NCBI GenBank assembly: GCA_964607575.1 | Contig: CAZSLS010000142.1 | Span: forward strand, 1 to 18,057 | Direction: 5' to 3' | Origin: BS750m-G57 sp964607575 | GTDB taxonomy: Bacteria > Planctomycetota > Phycisphaerae > SM23-33 | DNA length: 18,057 nucleotides | Shown: in pieces, positions 7,196 through 15,234 of the stretch | Position numbering within the stretch: position 1 is the stretch's first letter | How the letters are laid out: every line of letters starts with the position of its first letter | Notes under the pieces: generated by a model | Seen by the model: the letters and a program-made list of their open reading frames with translations, nothing else | Databases searched by the model: none | Told to the model about the DNA's origin: nothing | Translations under genes and position numbers: made by a program

Positions 7196-7936
7196 CTAAG
7201 TATGCATTCCACCGTCGACGCTGAGAACCTGTCCTGTGATGTAGGTTGACTCCTCGCCGGCAAGAAACGCGACGGCGTGGGCGATGTCTGAAGGCAGTCC
7301 AAACCTCTTCAGCGGGATCTGCGCCAAGGCCATATCCTTGGCCTGTTGGGGCAGGACATCGGTCATCTCTGTCTGGATAAATCCGGGCGCCACAGCGTTG
7401 CAGCGGATATTCTTGCTCGCCAGCTCCTTGGCGGTGGTCTTGGTCAGCCCGATCATTCCGGCCTTGCTGGCCGCATAGTTCGCCTGACCGCGATTGCCCT
7501 CGATACCCGAATAACTGGCCATATTGATGATCGAACCGGACTTCTGGCGAACCATATACCTGCATACCGCACGCGTACCGACAAACGCGCTGGTCAGGTT
7601 CACGTTCAATACGAGATTCCAATCTTCATCGCTCATACGCATCAACAGCCCGTCGCGGGTGATACCGGCGTTGTTGACCAGCACGTCGATGCGCTCGTAC
7701 TTGTCGGCCACCTCTTCGACCAATGCGGCAAAACCTTCCGCATCGGTGACGTCCAGTGCCCTGGCCTCGAGCTTGTCGCCGGGGTTGCCCAAAGTCTCGG
7801 GCAACGCGACCAGGAGTTCGGCGTTCAGGTCTACCGCAAATACCGTCATACCGTCAGCGAGCAGTTGGCGGACTATCTCCAGTCCGATCCCGCGGGCCGC
7901 GCCGGTCACTATCGCAATCTTGTCGTTATCAGCCAT
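7196..7936 (-). CDS. fabG: 3-oxoacyl-ACP reductase (FabG)
   Basis: NADPH-dependent short-chain dehydrogenase that reduces 3-oxoacyl-ACP to 3-hydroxyacyl-ACP. The 246-residue protein has the Rossmann motif TGAARGIG (11-18), NNAG (88-91), and the catalytic set N113, S141, Y154 and K158 in the order expected for E. coli FabG (110, 138, 151, 155). The C-terminus YITGQVLSVDGGM is typical. The start at 7936 has an AAGGA-type site 5 bases upstream. It follows fabD by 24 bp in the lipid block. Short-chain dehydrogenases are a broad family, but the motif spacing and the position between fabD and acpP make FabG the clear choice. Confidence 0.96.
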   Translation of the reverse strand: MADNDKIAIVTGAARGIGLEIVRQLLADGMTVFAVDLNAELLVALPETLGNPGDKLEARALDVTDAEGFAALVEEVADKYERIDVLVNNAGITRDGLLMRMSDEDWNLVLNVNLTSAFVGTRAVCRYMVRQKSGSIINMASYSGIEGNRGQANYAASKAGMIGLTKTTAKELASKNIRCNAVAPGFIQTEMTDVLPQQAKDMALAQIPLKRFGLPSDIAHAVAFLAGEESTYITGQVLSVDGGMHT

Positions 7937-7960
7937 TACTATCCTTTTGCTTATCTGGTA

Positions 7961-8908
7961 TTACTGACTTTCCGCAAGTTTTTCCACTGCTGTTTGGGAA
8001 TTAAGGCTGGTGATATTGGCCCGGCGGTGAATTCTGCGCATCAGACCGGTAAGTACGCGCCCCGGTCCGATCTCGAAAAACCTCTCCACCCCGCCGGCTA
8101 GCAACGCCTCCATCGACTCACTCCAGCGGACCGGAGAGACCAATTGAGCCAGGAGTTTTTCGGCGATCCGCCCGGTTTCCGCATGCGGTTGGGCATCCAC
8201 GTTCGAGACCACGGGTACTCTCGGAGGGGCGAAACTCACCTCTGCCAGCGCCTCGGAAAGGCTCTCGGCCGCGGGGGCCATGAACTCGCTGTGGAAGGCT
8301 CCGGCAACATTAAGTGCTACCGTGCCCGATGCGCCAAACTGCTCGGCCAGATCGGCGGCCCGCAGACACGCTTCAACACCTCCGGACAGCACGACCTGCC
8401 CGGGGCAATTGAAATTCGCGCAGGTCAGGGGCTCGGCGTTTGCGGCGGCGTTGCAGAGTTCGGTGGCCTGGGCCTCGTCGATCCCGAGTACGCATAGCAT
8501 GCTCGACGGTTGCCGCTCGGCGGCGGACTGCATCGCCTCTCCGCGTCTTGTCACGAGTCTCAGGGCGGTTTCAAAATCGATCGCACCGGAAGCATACAAC
8601 GCGGTGTATTCGCCCAGAGACAGCCCCGCCATACACGTCGGAGCAATATTCTGCCGCTGAGCGGGGCTCAGGAGAGAATCCATCACCGCCAGAATAGCCG
8701 CCGAAACAGTGAAGATGCATGGTTGGGCGTTGTCGGTGCGGTCGAGGACTTCCTGGGGACCCTCGAAGCACAGCTTGCGAATATCCAGACCGCTCAAGGC
8801 CTCGGCGCGGTCGAATATCTCCCCTGCCGAGGCGAAAGCCTCGCAAAGCTCGCGCCCCATACCAACCTTCTGGGCGCCTTGTCCGGGAAATAGATAAGCT
8901 GTCTTCAT
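7961..8908 (-). CDS. fabD: Malonyl-CoA:ACP transacylase (FabD)
   Basis: Transfers malonyl from CoA to ACP to supply the extender unit. The 315-residue protein has GQGAQ at 9-13, the nucleophile S97 in AGLSLGEYTAL, R122 in the following RRGEAM block, NCPGQVVLSGG, and the catalytic H206 in GAFHSEFMAPA. The usual GHSxG elbow reads GLSLG here. I chose ATG 8906-8908 because MKTAYLFPGQG is the normal FabD opening; an upstream in-frame TTG at 8924-8926 would add six residues. Neither has a strong Shine-Dalgarno, so translation may depend on coupling to fabH, 30 bp upstream. Confidence 0.95.
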   Translation of the reverse strand: MKTAYLFPGQGAQKVGMGRELCEAFASAGEIFDRAEALSGLDIRKLCFEGPQEVLDRTDNAQPCIFTVSAAILAVMDSLLSPAQRQNIAPTCMAGLSLGEYTALYASGAIDFETALRLVTRRGEAMQSAAERQPSSMLCVLGIDEAQATELCNAAANAEPLTCANFNCPGQVVLSGGVEACLRAADLAEQFGASGTVALNVAGAFHSEFMAPAAESLSEALAEVSFAPPRVPVVSNVDAQPHAETGRIAEKLLAQLVSPVRWSESMEALLAGGVERFFEIGPGRVLTGLMRRIHRRANITSLNSQTAVEKLAESQ

Positions 8909-8938
8909 TGTAGTTGCGATTCTCAAATCCCAGATATA

Positions 8939-9931
8939 TCAGAGCTTAATGACCGCACCAGCCCAGGTCAGACCAGCCCCGAACGCCGCGAGAATCACCG
9001 TGGAACCAGGCCCGATGCGTCCCTGCTGCCACGCTTCAGCCATTGCAAGCGGTACTGAAGCGGCGGAAGTATTTCCGTACTTATCGATATTGACGAAGAC
9101 TTTGTCCATCGGGAAATTGAACTTCTTTGCCGCCGAAGTAATGATGCGCAGGTTGACCTGGTGAGGGATGACCATGTCAACCTCCTCGGGTTTCAAGTTG
9201 CATTTTTCCATGCAGTCGCCCAGCAACCATTGCATCTTCTCAACGGCGAACTTGTAAACTTCCCGCCCCCGCATCTTTATGAAATGGTCGCGATTAGCGA
9301 TGGTTTCGGCGGTACCTCGCACCCTGGTCCCGCCGGCGGGCACGTGGATGTAGTTCCATCCGCTTCCTTCAGCGTGCAGAACCGTGTGCAAGACGCCCTT
9401 TTCGTCATCGTCGGACGGTACCAGCACCGAAGCGCCGGCGGCATCGCCGAACAGGATGCAGCTTCCGCGGTCCTCGTAATCGGTTATGGAACTGAGTATA
9501 TCGACGCCTATGACCAAAACGCGCTTGTACGTGCCCGTGCGGATAAACTGGCTGCCGATCGTCAAAGCGTATAGGTATCCGCTGCAGGCGGCCACCACGT
9601 CGAACGCCGCTATATCCTTAACTCCCAGTTCGGCTTGAATTACGCATGCCGTAGTAGGAAGGGGCATCTCCGGTGTGATTGTCGCACAGATGATCAGATC
9701 CAGTTCATCGGCGGACATCTCGGCCTGGGCCAATGCTCCCCTTGCCGCTTCAACCGCGAGGGTTACGGTACTCTGCCCCTCCGAAACGATGCGGCGCTCC
9801 TTGATCCCCGTGCGCTTGATAATCCACTCGTCATTAGTATCCAGCATCTTCTCGAGATCGGCGTTTGACAACACCTTTTCCGGAACCGCCGAACCTAGGC
9901 CTGCGATTGCTGCACGTGGGGAATTGCCCAT
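8939..9931 (-). CDS. fabH: 3-oxoacyl-ACP synthase III (FabH)
   Basis: Initiates fatty acid synthesis by condensing an acyl-CoA, usually acetyl-CoA, with malonyl-ACP. The 330-residue protein carries the Cys-His-Asn triad of KAS III: C116 in VVAACSGYL, H257 in IPHQVNLRI and N287 in KYGNTSAAS (E. coli 112, 244, 274). The N-terminal DEWIIKRTGIKERR and the C-terminal AFGAGLTWAGAVI are family hallmarks. Its ATG (9929-9931) overlaps the plsX TAA by one base, with a GAGGA ribosome site inside the end of plsX, so the two are probably translationally coupled. Confidence 0.97.
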   Translation of the reverse strand: MGNSPRAAIAGLGSAVPEKVLSNADLEKMLDTNDEWIIKRTGIKERRIVSEGQSTVTLAVEAARGALAQAEMSADELDLIICATITPEMPLPTTACVIQAELGVKDIAAFDVVAACSGYLYALTIGSQFIRTGTYKRVLVIGVDILSSITDYEDRGSCILFGDAAGASVLVPSDDDEKGVLHTVLHAEGSGWNYIHVPAGGTRVRGTAETIANRDHFIKMRGREVYKFAVEKMQWLLGDCMEKCNLKPEEVDMVIPHQVNLRIITSAAKKFNFPMDKVFVNIDKYGNTSAASVPLAMAEAWQQGRIGPGSTVILAAFGAGLTWAGAVIKL

Positions 9932-10935
9932 TAACTGTCCTCTGGTCCCTGCGACAGGACTTCCACGATTCGTTCATTCATGTGCCGGTTAGCCAGTTCC
10001 CTCACCACGGTGACGGCGTTCTTTATACCGCGGTGGTCGCTGGCGCCGTGACAGATAATGCAGAGCCCATTGACGCCCAGAAGCGGCGCGCCGCCGTACT
10101 CGTTGAAGTCGTATTTGGCGAAAGTCGAAAGTCCAACCTGCTTCAATGCGGCAATCTGACCGGGAAGAATCTTGCCCAACTCCTTAACCATCGCCGTCAT
10201 CAGACCCTCGACCAATCCTTCCATCAATTTGAGCACGACATTGCCCACAAACCCCTCGCATATCATCACGTCGCAGACACCGCTGAACAGGTCGCGCCCT
10301 TCAACGTTACCGACAAACGTGATGCGGGAGTCGTTTTGGAACAGTTCCCGAGTTTTCTTGACCAGATCGTTACCCTTGGCCTCTTCAGTACCAATGCTCA
10401 GCAGGCCCACGCGAGGGTCGGGAATGTCGCACATGGCGCTGAGGTAGATCGAGGCCATCGCGCCGTATTGGTACAGGTGCAGCGGGCGACAACTCACGTT
10501 AGCCCCGACGTCACAGACCGCCACCGGACCGCGAGGGGTCGGAGTTACTATGGCGATACCGGGGCGATGCACGCCTTTGAGACGTCGCAGCAGCATCTGC
10601 CCAGCCGCGGCGAACGCGCCGGTGTTACCCGCGGAAATACACGCGTCAATCTCGCGTTCCTTGTGCAACCGGACCAGCACGGCGATAGATGAATCGGGCT
10701 TGGAACGCAAGGCCTCGACGGGCGATTCATTCATTCCGATCGCCTGGGAAGCGTGATGGATTTCGATATGCTTTTCCCACCCGTCGTTTCCCGCCAGATG
10801 CTCGGCGATAATGTCCCGGTCGCCTACCAGAACGATCTTGTCGTCCTCATTCAGCAGCGCGCATGCATCCAGTGCTCCCTGGACCTCGGCCCGGGGCGCA
10901 CCGTCGCCTCCCATGGCATCGATGCCAATTCGCAT
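9931..10935 (-). CDS. plsX: Phosphate acyltransferase PlsX
   Basis: Converts acyl-ACP and phosphate to acyl-phosphate, the donor for PlsY in phospholipid synthesis; a peripheral, membrane-associated enzyme. The 334-residue product begins MRIGIDAMGGDGAP, the hallmark PlsX start, and contains ISAGNTGAFAAA, SIGTEEAKGN, FVGNVEGRDL and the GFVGNVVLKLMEG block. A good AAGGAAG-type site precedes the ATG at 10935. It starts 3 bp after the end of rpmF and overlaps fabH by one base, the widespread rpmF-plsX-fabH arrangement that ties lipid and ribosome synthesis. Confidence 0.97.
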   Translation of the reverse strand: MRIGIDAMGGDGAPRAEVQGALDACALLNEDDKIVLVGDRDIIAEHLAGNDGWEKHIEIHHASQAIGMNESPVEALRSKPDSSIAVLVRLHKEREIDACISAGNTGAFAAAGQMLLRRLKGVHRPGIAIVTPTPRGPVAVCDVGANVSCRPLHLYQYGAMASIYLSAMCDIPDPRVGLLSIGTEEAKGNDLVKKTRELFQNDSRITFVGNVEGRDLFSGVCDVMICEGFVGNVVLKLMEGLVEGLMTAMVKELGKILPGQIAALKQVGLSTFAKYDFNEYGGAPLLGVNGLCIICHGASDHRGIKNAVTVVRELANRHMNERIVEVLSQGPEDS

Positions 10936-10938
10936 CGA

Positions 10939-11124
10939 TTAACTTCCTTCTTTCTCAATCTTCAAACTGAGCCCAGGACGAACGAAACCGCAGTTCTCAC
11001 ATGCCGCGTGGGGCAACTTCGGCAATTTGCACTTGGGGCAACCGGTAATGTTCGGGGCGTCCTTGGCGTGATGGCTGCGGCGCTTTCGCGTCCGAGCCCG
11101 GGATATCTTCTGTTTGGGAAGCAT
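10939..11124 (-). CDS. rpmF: 50S ribosomal protein L32 (zinc-ribbon form)
   Basis: Small basic protein of the large ribosomal subunit, 61 residues. It begins with the arginine/lysine-rich MLPKQKISRARTRKRR and carries a zinc ribbon from four cysteines, C29-C32 and C42-C45 (CPKC and CENC), so it is the zinc-containing type of L32. The ATG at 11122-11124 has a GGAG site 7 bases upstream. The first residues differ from the commoner MAVPKRK opening but keep the PKxKxS core. It is the first gene of the lipid block, behind its own promoter and a leader hairpin. The DUF177 gene that often precedes rpmF is absent; alaS is there instead. Confidence 0.95.
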   Translation of the reverse strand: MLPKQKISRARTRKRRSHHAKDAPNITGCPKCKLPKLPHAACENCGFVRPGLSLKIEKEGS

Positions 11125-11169
11125 CGGTAAACTCCATAACTAGCAGCATATTCGTTCTAACGCACAACA

Positions 11170-11207
11170 CCGGCAGGTGCGTATGTGCAGCCCACGCTCA
11201 CTGCCGG
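11170..11207 (-). promoter_or_regulatory. Leader hairpin of the rpmF-plsX-fab transcript
   Basis: Perfect 7-bp arms CTGCCGG/CCGGCAG at 11201-11207 and 11170-11176 enclose an inner GCGT/ACGC stem. The structure starts about four bases after the predicted transcription start (near 11211) and lies 45 bases before the rpmF ATG. It could stabilise the 5' end or be a binding site, for example for autogenous control by a ribosomal protein; the role is inference. Confidence 0.5.
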
Positions 11208-11217
11208 CGGTTCGCAA

Positions 11218-11246
11218 AAGGTAGAAACCTGTCACAACTTTGTCAA
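11218..11246 (-). promoter_or_regulatory. Sigma70-type promoter for the rpmF-plsX-fab operon
   Basis: On the - strand, a consensus -35 TTGACA (11241-11246) is followed after exactly 17 bp by TACCTT (11218-11223). The -10 is weak in its middle, but the -35 and spacing are ideal. Transcription should start near 11211, giving a leader of about 87 bases. Confidence 0.68.
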
Positions 11247-11248
11247 GG

Positions 11249-11281
11249 AAAAATCTTTCCGCGCGACGGGCAATCGTCGCG
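11249..11281 (-). terminator. Possible weak terminator after alaS
   Basis: A 7-bp stem pairs 11275-11281 with 11262-11268 (CGCGACG/CGTCGCG) just after the alaS stop. A T-run (on the - strand) at 11249-11253 follows, but eight bases separate it from the stem, which is long for an intrinsic terminator. It abuts the -35 of the rpmF promoter. Confidence 0.35.
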
Positions 11282-11285
11282 AAAC

Positions 11286-13988
11286 TCAGCTCAACCTGTC
11301 ACGAATCCACTCACTCGCTACATCCAGAGCCTCAGCCAGTCTTGACGGATCCTTGCCTCCGGCCTGGGCGAGCGTCGCCTTGCCCCCCCCGCCACCGCCA
11401 ACTACCGGGGCGACAGCTTTGACCCAATCGCCGGCTTTTATCCCCAAATCGTCCACCATTTCCTGGCTAACCATCGCAATCAAAATCACTTTCGAATCGG
11501 CCGCTCCGCCGATAAACACTGCTCCGGCACCCTTTTGACGCTGCTGATCGCAGAAACTACGCATCTGCCCGGGATCGGCTCCGTCAGACGACAACACCAG
11601 CACCTTACCCTGGTCACTGTCTATCTCCGAAACAACCGAAGTCGACGCTCCGCCCCCGCCGGCGGGACGCTTGCGCAACTCCTTGATTTCTTTCTGCATA
11701 ACTGCCACGCGATCGAGCAGCCCGTCGGCAGGCAAACGCAATGCCGCCGAAAGCCCCTTCACCACCACATCGATACGCTGGATATGCTCCACCGCCTTGG
11801 CACCGGTCAGCGCTGTAATTCGTCGCACTCCTTTGGCCACCGATTCTTCCGAAACGATCTTGAACGGTCCTATCCCACCGGTCCTGCCCATGTGCGTTCC
11901 GCCACACAATTCGACCGCACAGTCCTCGTCGGATTCTTCGAGCTCATTGCCCGCACCGATCGCCACTACGCGCACTTCCTGCTCGTATTTCTCGCCGAAT
12001 ACCGCTCGAACGCCCGGTATCTTCTTGGCGGCGTCCAGCGACGTCTCAATGGTCGTCACCTCCTCGTCAGCCATTATCCTGCCGTTCACCAACCGCTCGA
12101 CCTCGCCAAGTTGCTCGGCGTCAACCGCCTTACCATGCGAGAAGTCGAACCGCAAGTGATCGGGCCCGACCTCGCTGCCGGCCTGGTGAACATGGTCGCC
12201 CACCACCTTGCGCAGCGCCCAGTTCAGCAGGTGAGTGGCCGTGTGGTTTCGCATCGTCGCCAGGCGGTCGGTGTTCACTTCGCACCGCACGGTCTGACCG
12301 ACCTGCAGCGTCCCTTCTTCAAGCGTGCCAACGTGCAGAACGCAGTCGCCGGCAAGCTGCATATCGCTTACCGCGAACCTGCCGCCTTCCCAGACTAACT
12401 GCCCCGAGTCGCCCAACTGACCGCCCGACTGCCCGTAAAAACTCGTTCTATCCAGAACCACCGCTCCCGCGGCGCCACCGGTGAGCTGCCCTTCGGTGAT
12501 GAAGTTCTCGCCGTCAATCCATCCGACAACGACGGCATCGACGGGCTCGCCGGAGTATTTGCTGCTGTCGTCGCATGGGGGCAGGCCCGATACTGTATCT
12601 ACCTTGAACGTGGCGCCATCTCCCTTGCTGGCATCGCGGTGGGCGTCCATCTCGGCGCGAAAACCGTCCATGTCAACTTCCAGGTCCATCTCGGCGGCCA
12701 TCAGTTGCGTCAGGTCCACCGGGAAACCGTAAGTCGCGTACAAATCGAATGCTACGTCGCCGCCCAGCACGGTCTGTCCCGCGGATTTGAGCTTCTCGAC
12801 CTGGCGGTTGAACAACTGGATTCCGCGATCGAGAGTCCGCCCGAACGACTCCTCTTCCTCGGTAATCGTCGCGATGACGTAGTCCTTGCGATCGATCAAT
12901 TCGGTGAAAAAGTCGCCCATCAGATCGATAACGGTCTCGACCAGACCGGCCAGGAACGGACCGGAAATGTCCAGATACTGCCTGCCATACCTCGCCGCCC
13001 GTCTCAGGATTCGGCGAACAACGTATCCTCTCCCCTCGTTGGAGGGGATTATCCCGTCGGCGATGGCAAATGTCAGCGCCCGCGCGTGATCTGCCACCAC
13101 CCTGCACGCCACATCGCCGATATCCTCGTCGGATGCAACGTCAAAGCGGTCGTCGATGCCCGCCGACGCCCCATAGCGGTGATCGGTCATCGTTTCGATC
13201 TTCTCGATGATCGGAACGAACAGGTCGGTGGCGTAGTTGCTGTTCTTGCCCTGCATCGCCATACCCACGCGCTCGAGCCCCATGCCCGTATCGACGTGGC
13301 GCGCCGGCAGCGGCGTCAACTTACCGTCGCCTCCGCGGTTGAATTGTATGAACACCAGATTCCATATCTCGATGACGCGGGCGTCGTCGGCGTTCACCAG
13401 CGAGGCGCCCGAACCATCGTCGGTCATGTCTATGTGTACTTCGCTGCACGGTCCACACGGACCGGTATCGCCCATCTCCCAGAAATTGTCCTTCTTGTTG
13501 CCCAGCAGGATGTGCGACGGGTCGATATCGGTAAGCTCAGCCCAGAGTTTGCGGGCCTCATCGTCGGCTTCGAGACCATCGCCCGCGTCGCCCTCGAACA
13601 CCGTGGCGTACAAGCGGTCCTTCGGAAGGCCCCATACTTCGGTCAGAAGCTCCCAGGCCCACTGGATGGCATCGGCCTTGAAATAGTCGCCGAAACTCCA
13701 GTTACCGAGCATCTCGAAGAATGTGTGGTGGTATGTATCGTGCCCGACGTCTTCGAGGTCGTTGTGCTTACCGCCGGCGCGGATGCACTTCTGGGTATTG
13801 GCCGCTCGCACGTACCCGCGACTAGCCGTACCCAGGAACAACTCCTTGAACTGGTTCATCCCGGCGTTGGTGAACAGCAGCGTCGGGTCGTCGCCAGGCA
13901 GGAGCGAACTCGATGCGACAAACGTATGTCCGCGATCCTCGAAGAATTTTATGAAGTCGGCTCGGATTTCTTTGCATGTACGACTCAT
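11286..13988 (-). CDS. alaS: Alanyl-tRNA synthetase
   Basis: Charges tRNA-Ala with alanine and hydrolyses mischarged Ser/Gly-tRNA-Ala. The 900-residue protein has the full bacterial layout: class II catalytic domain at the N-terminus with FTNAGMNQFKE, WNLVFIQFNR and GMGLERVGM; a helical tRNA-binding region; the editing domain with zinc-ligand motifs HTATH (H582, H586) and CGGTH (C695, H699); and the C-Ala domain from about 785, ending in a glycine-rich GGGGGG...AQAGG segment. Three start codons follow each other (GTG 13994, ATG 13991, ATG 13988). I chose 13988, since AAGGA at 13996-14000 is then 7 bases away and MSRTCKEIRADFIKFF matches the usual opening. It has its own promoter and a palindrome over the predicted transcription start. 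Confidence 0.97.
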   Translation of the reverse strand: MSRTCKEIRADFIKFFEDRGHTFVASSSLLPGDDPTLLFTNAGMNQFKELFLGTASRGYVRAANTQKCIRAGGKHNDLEDVGHDTYHHTFFEMLGNWSFGDYFKADAIQWAWELLTEVWGLPKDRLYATVFEGDAGDGLEADDEARKLWAELTDIDPSHILLGNKKDNFWEMGDTGPCGPCSEVHIDMTDDGSGASLVNADDARVIEIWNLVFIQFNRGGDGKLTPLPARHVDTGMGLERVGMAMQGKNSNYATDLFVPIIEKIETMTDHRYGASAGIDDRFDVASDEDIGDVACRVVADHARALTFAIADGIIPSNEGRGYVVRRILRRAARYGRQYLDISGPFLAGLVETVIDLMGDFFTELIDRKDYVIATITEEEESFGRTLDRGIQLFNRQVEKLKSAGQTVLGGDVAFDLYATYGFPVDLTQLMAAEMDLEVDMDGFRAEMDAHRDASKGDGATFKVDTVSGLPPCDDSSKYSGEPVDAVVVGWIDGENFITEGQLTGGAAGAVVLDRTSFYGQSGGQLGDSGQLVWEGGRFAVSDMQLAGDCVLHVGTLEEGTLQVGQTVRCEVNTDRLATMRNHTATHLLNWALRKVVGDHVHQAGSEVGPDHLRFDFSHGKAVDAEQLGEVERLVNGRIMADEEVTTIETSLDAAKKIPGVRAVFGEKYEQEVRVVAIGAGNELEESDEDCAVELCGGTHMGRTGGIGPFKIVSEESVAKGVRRITALTGAKAVEHIQRIDVVVKGLSAALRLPADGLLDRVAVMQKEIKELRKRPAGGGGASTSVVSEIDSDQGKVLVLSSDGADPGQMRSFCDQQRQKGAGAVFIGGAADSKVILIAMVSQEMVDDLGIKAGDWVKAVAPVVGGGGGGKATLAQAGGKDPSRLAEALDVASEWIRDRLS

Positions 13989-14038
13989 CATCACATCCTT
14001 ACAAGTACAGATCGGTTTTCGGATTCTTTGACCGGCAG

Positions 14039-14052
14039 GAATCGAGCGATTC
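14039..14052. promoter_or_regulatory. Operator-like palindrome over the alaS start of transcription
   Basis: GAATCG-AG-CGATTC is a perfect 6+2+6 palindrome. It overlaps the -10 box (14049-14054) and spans the predicted +1 (about 14042). A repressor bound here would block transcription. In E. coli, AlaRS itself represses alaS by binding a palindrome flanking the start site; whether that applies here is inference. Confidence 0.5.
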
Positions 14053-14077
14053 TATCGCCCGGGAAAAACGGCTGCAA
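14049..14077 (-). promoter_or_regulatory. Sigma70-type promoter for alaS
   Basis: On the - strand, TTGCAG (14072-14077) is followed after 17 bp by TAGAAT (14049-14054), five of six matches to TATAAT. Transcription should start near 14042, about 54 bases before the alaS ATG at 13988. It sits in the 122-bp gap after ispG. Confidence 0.7.
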
Positions 14078-14110
14078 AGGTTTTCCCTCCCAATTTGCTC
14101 CAAACGGACT

Positions 14111-15208
14111 CTACTGGGTGATTTTTTTCACCTCTGCGACCACCGCGGCGACGATTTCATCGGCGTTAACGGTTCGAATTCGCTGCCCGCTGTTGTACAG
14201 GATGACCTTGTCCTTGCCCGCACAGATCGCCACGTCAGCGCGGGCGGCTTCTCCCGGACCGTTGACCACGCAGCCCATGACAGCCACCGTCACCGGGGCG
14301 ATCACGTCGGCAAGGGCCTCGCGAATCTCTTCTACAATGTCGGTAATGTCGGTCTCGAGGCGTCCACACGTGGGGCAGGCGATCAGTTCGATGCCCGTTC
14401 GCTGGCGCAGGCGGAGACTGGCCAGTAATTCACGCGCCGCCTCAACTTCCGCCAGCGGGTCTCCCGCGTACGATATCCTGATCGTATCGCCAATTCCGTC
14501 GCACAACAACGCCCCCAGCGCCGCGGACGAGCGTATCACACCGGTCTGTGCGGTGCCCGCATGCGTAACGCCCAGATGCAGCGGCCAGTTCCAACGGGCT
14601 GACAATAAACGATTTACTGCAACAGTGGTAACGGCATCGTGGCTCTTGGCTGACAGGATCAGGCGGTCGAATCCGGTCATCTCGAAGACTTCCAGGTACT
14701 CCGCCAGCTTGGTGACCATGAGTTCCGCCAGCGGGGTCGCCAGATCGCCCTTGCGCTGAGCACCTTCGCGCCGGTCGACAACCGAGCCCTCGTTTACGCC
14801 GACGCGAATCGCCACCCCCGCCGCTCCCGCCGCGTCGATAATCTGCAGGACCTGGCCGCGGTCGGCGATATTGCCCGGATTCAGGCGTATCTTCGCCACT
14901 CCGGCTGCGATGGCTTCCAACGCGCGGTCGAAGTGGAAGTGAACGTCGGCGATGATGGGCACGGGCGACTCGGCTACTATTCTCTCGAGTGCAGCCGTAT
15001 CGTCCGATCCCGGAACAGCCACTCGCACGAGTTCGGCCCCGGCGGCGGCGAGTTGGCGGATCTGCTCCAGCGTCGCCCCCGCGTCACGGGTCAGCGTGTT
15101 GGTCATGCTCTGGATGCGCACCGGGGCGTCCCCGCCGATGACAACGCCACCGACGTCCAGCGCCCTGGTCTTGCGTCGAGTTATCTCGGGAATCTTCACC
15201 TGACACAT
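14111..15208 (-). CDS. ispG: 4-hydroxy-3-methylbut-2-en-1-yl diphosphate synthase (IspG/GcpE)
   Basis: Iron-sulfur enzyme of the MEP isoprenoid pathway that reduces cyclic MEcPP to HMBPP. With the start used here the product has 365 residues, the compact two-domain bacterial form without the extra middle domain of plant-type IspG. The N-terminal TIM barrel shows RRKTRALDVGGVVIGG, QSMTNTLTRD, IADVHFHFD and IRLNPGNI. The [4Fe-4S] ligands are C278 and C281 in ACPTCGR and C313 plus E320 in MGCVVNGPGEA. The start is uncertain: ATG 15241 has a GGAAAG-type site but gives an unusual extra N-terminus; ATG 15208 has no ribosome site; GTG 15199 would be nearly leaderless if the putative promoter at 15207-15234 is real. 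It lies between the PEP-CTERM gene and alaS, all on the - strand. Confidence 0.95.
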   Translation of the reverse strand: MCQVKIPEITRRKTRALDVGGVVIGGDAPVRIQSMTNTLTRDAGATLEQIRQLAAAGAELVRVAVPGSDDTAALERIVAESPVPIIADVHFHFDRALEAIAAGVAKIRLNPGNIADRGQVLQIIDAAGAAGVAIRVGVNEGSVVDRREGAQRKGDLATPLAELMVTKLAEYLEVFEMTGFDRLILSAKSHDAVTTVAVNRLLSARWNWPLHLGVTHAGTAQTGVIRSSAALGALLCDGIGDTIRISYAGDPLAEVEAARELLASLRLRQRTGIELIACPTCGRLETDITDIVEEIREALADVIAPVTVAVMGCVVNGPGEAARADVAICAGKDKVILYNSGQRIRTVNADEIVAAVVAEVKKITQ

Positions 15209-15234
15209 TGTAGCCGAATATCGCTTTCGGGCAA
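15207..15234 (-). promoter_or_regulatory. Possible promoter for ispG
   Basis: On the - strand, TTGCCC (15229-15234), a 16-bp spacer and TACAAT (15207-15212) form a sigma70-like pair. The -10 overlaps the ATG at 15208, and the predicted +1 (about 15200) lies next to an in-frame GTG at 15197-15199. A similar TACAATG occurs before fabD without any -35, so chance is possible. Confidence 0.35.

Noticed and set aside
8909..8926. TTG start for fabD adding six residues
   Set aside because: MKTAYLFPGQG from ATG 8908 is the normal FabD opening; the extension has no ribosome site.
12639..14759. A 706-codon open frame on the + strand opposite alaS and ispG
   Set aside because: It runs antisense to two genes with full sets of catalytic motifs, has no recognisable domain, and long antisense frames are common in GC-rich coding DNA.
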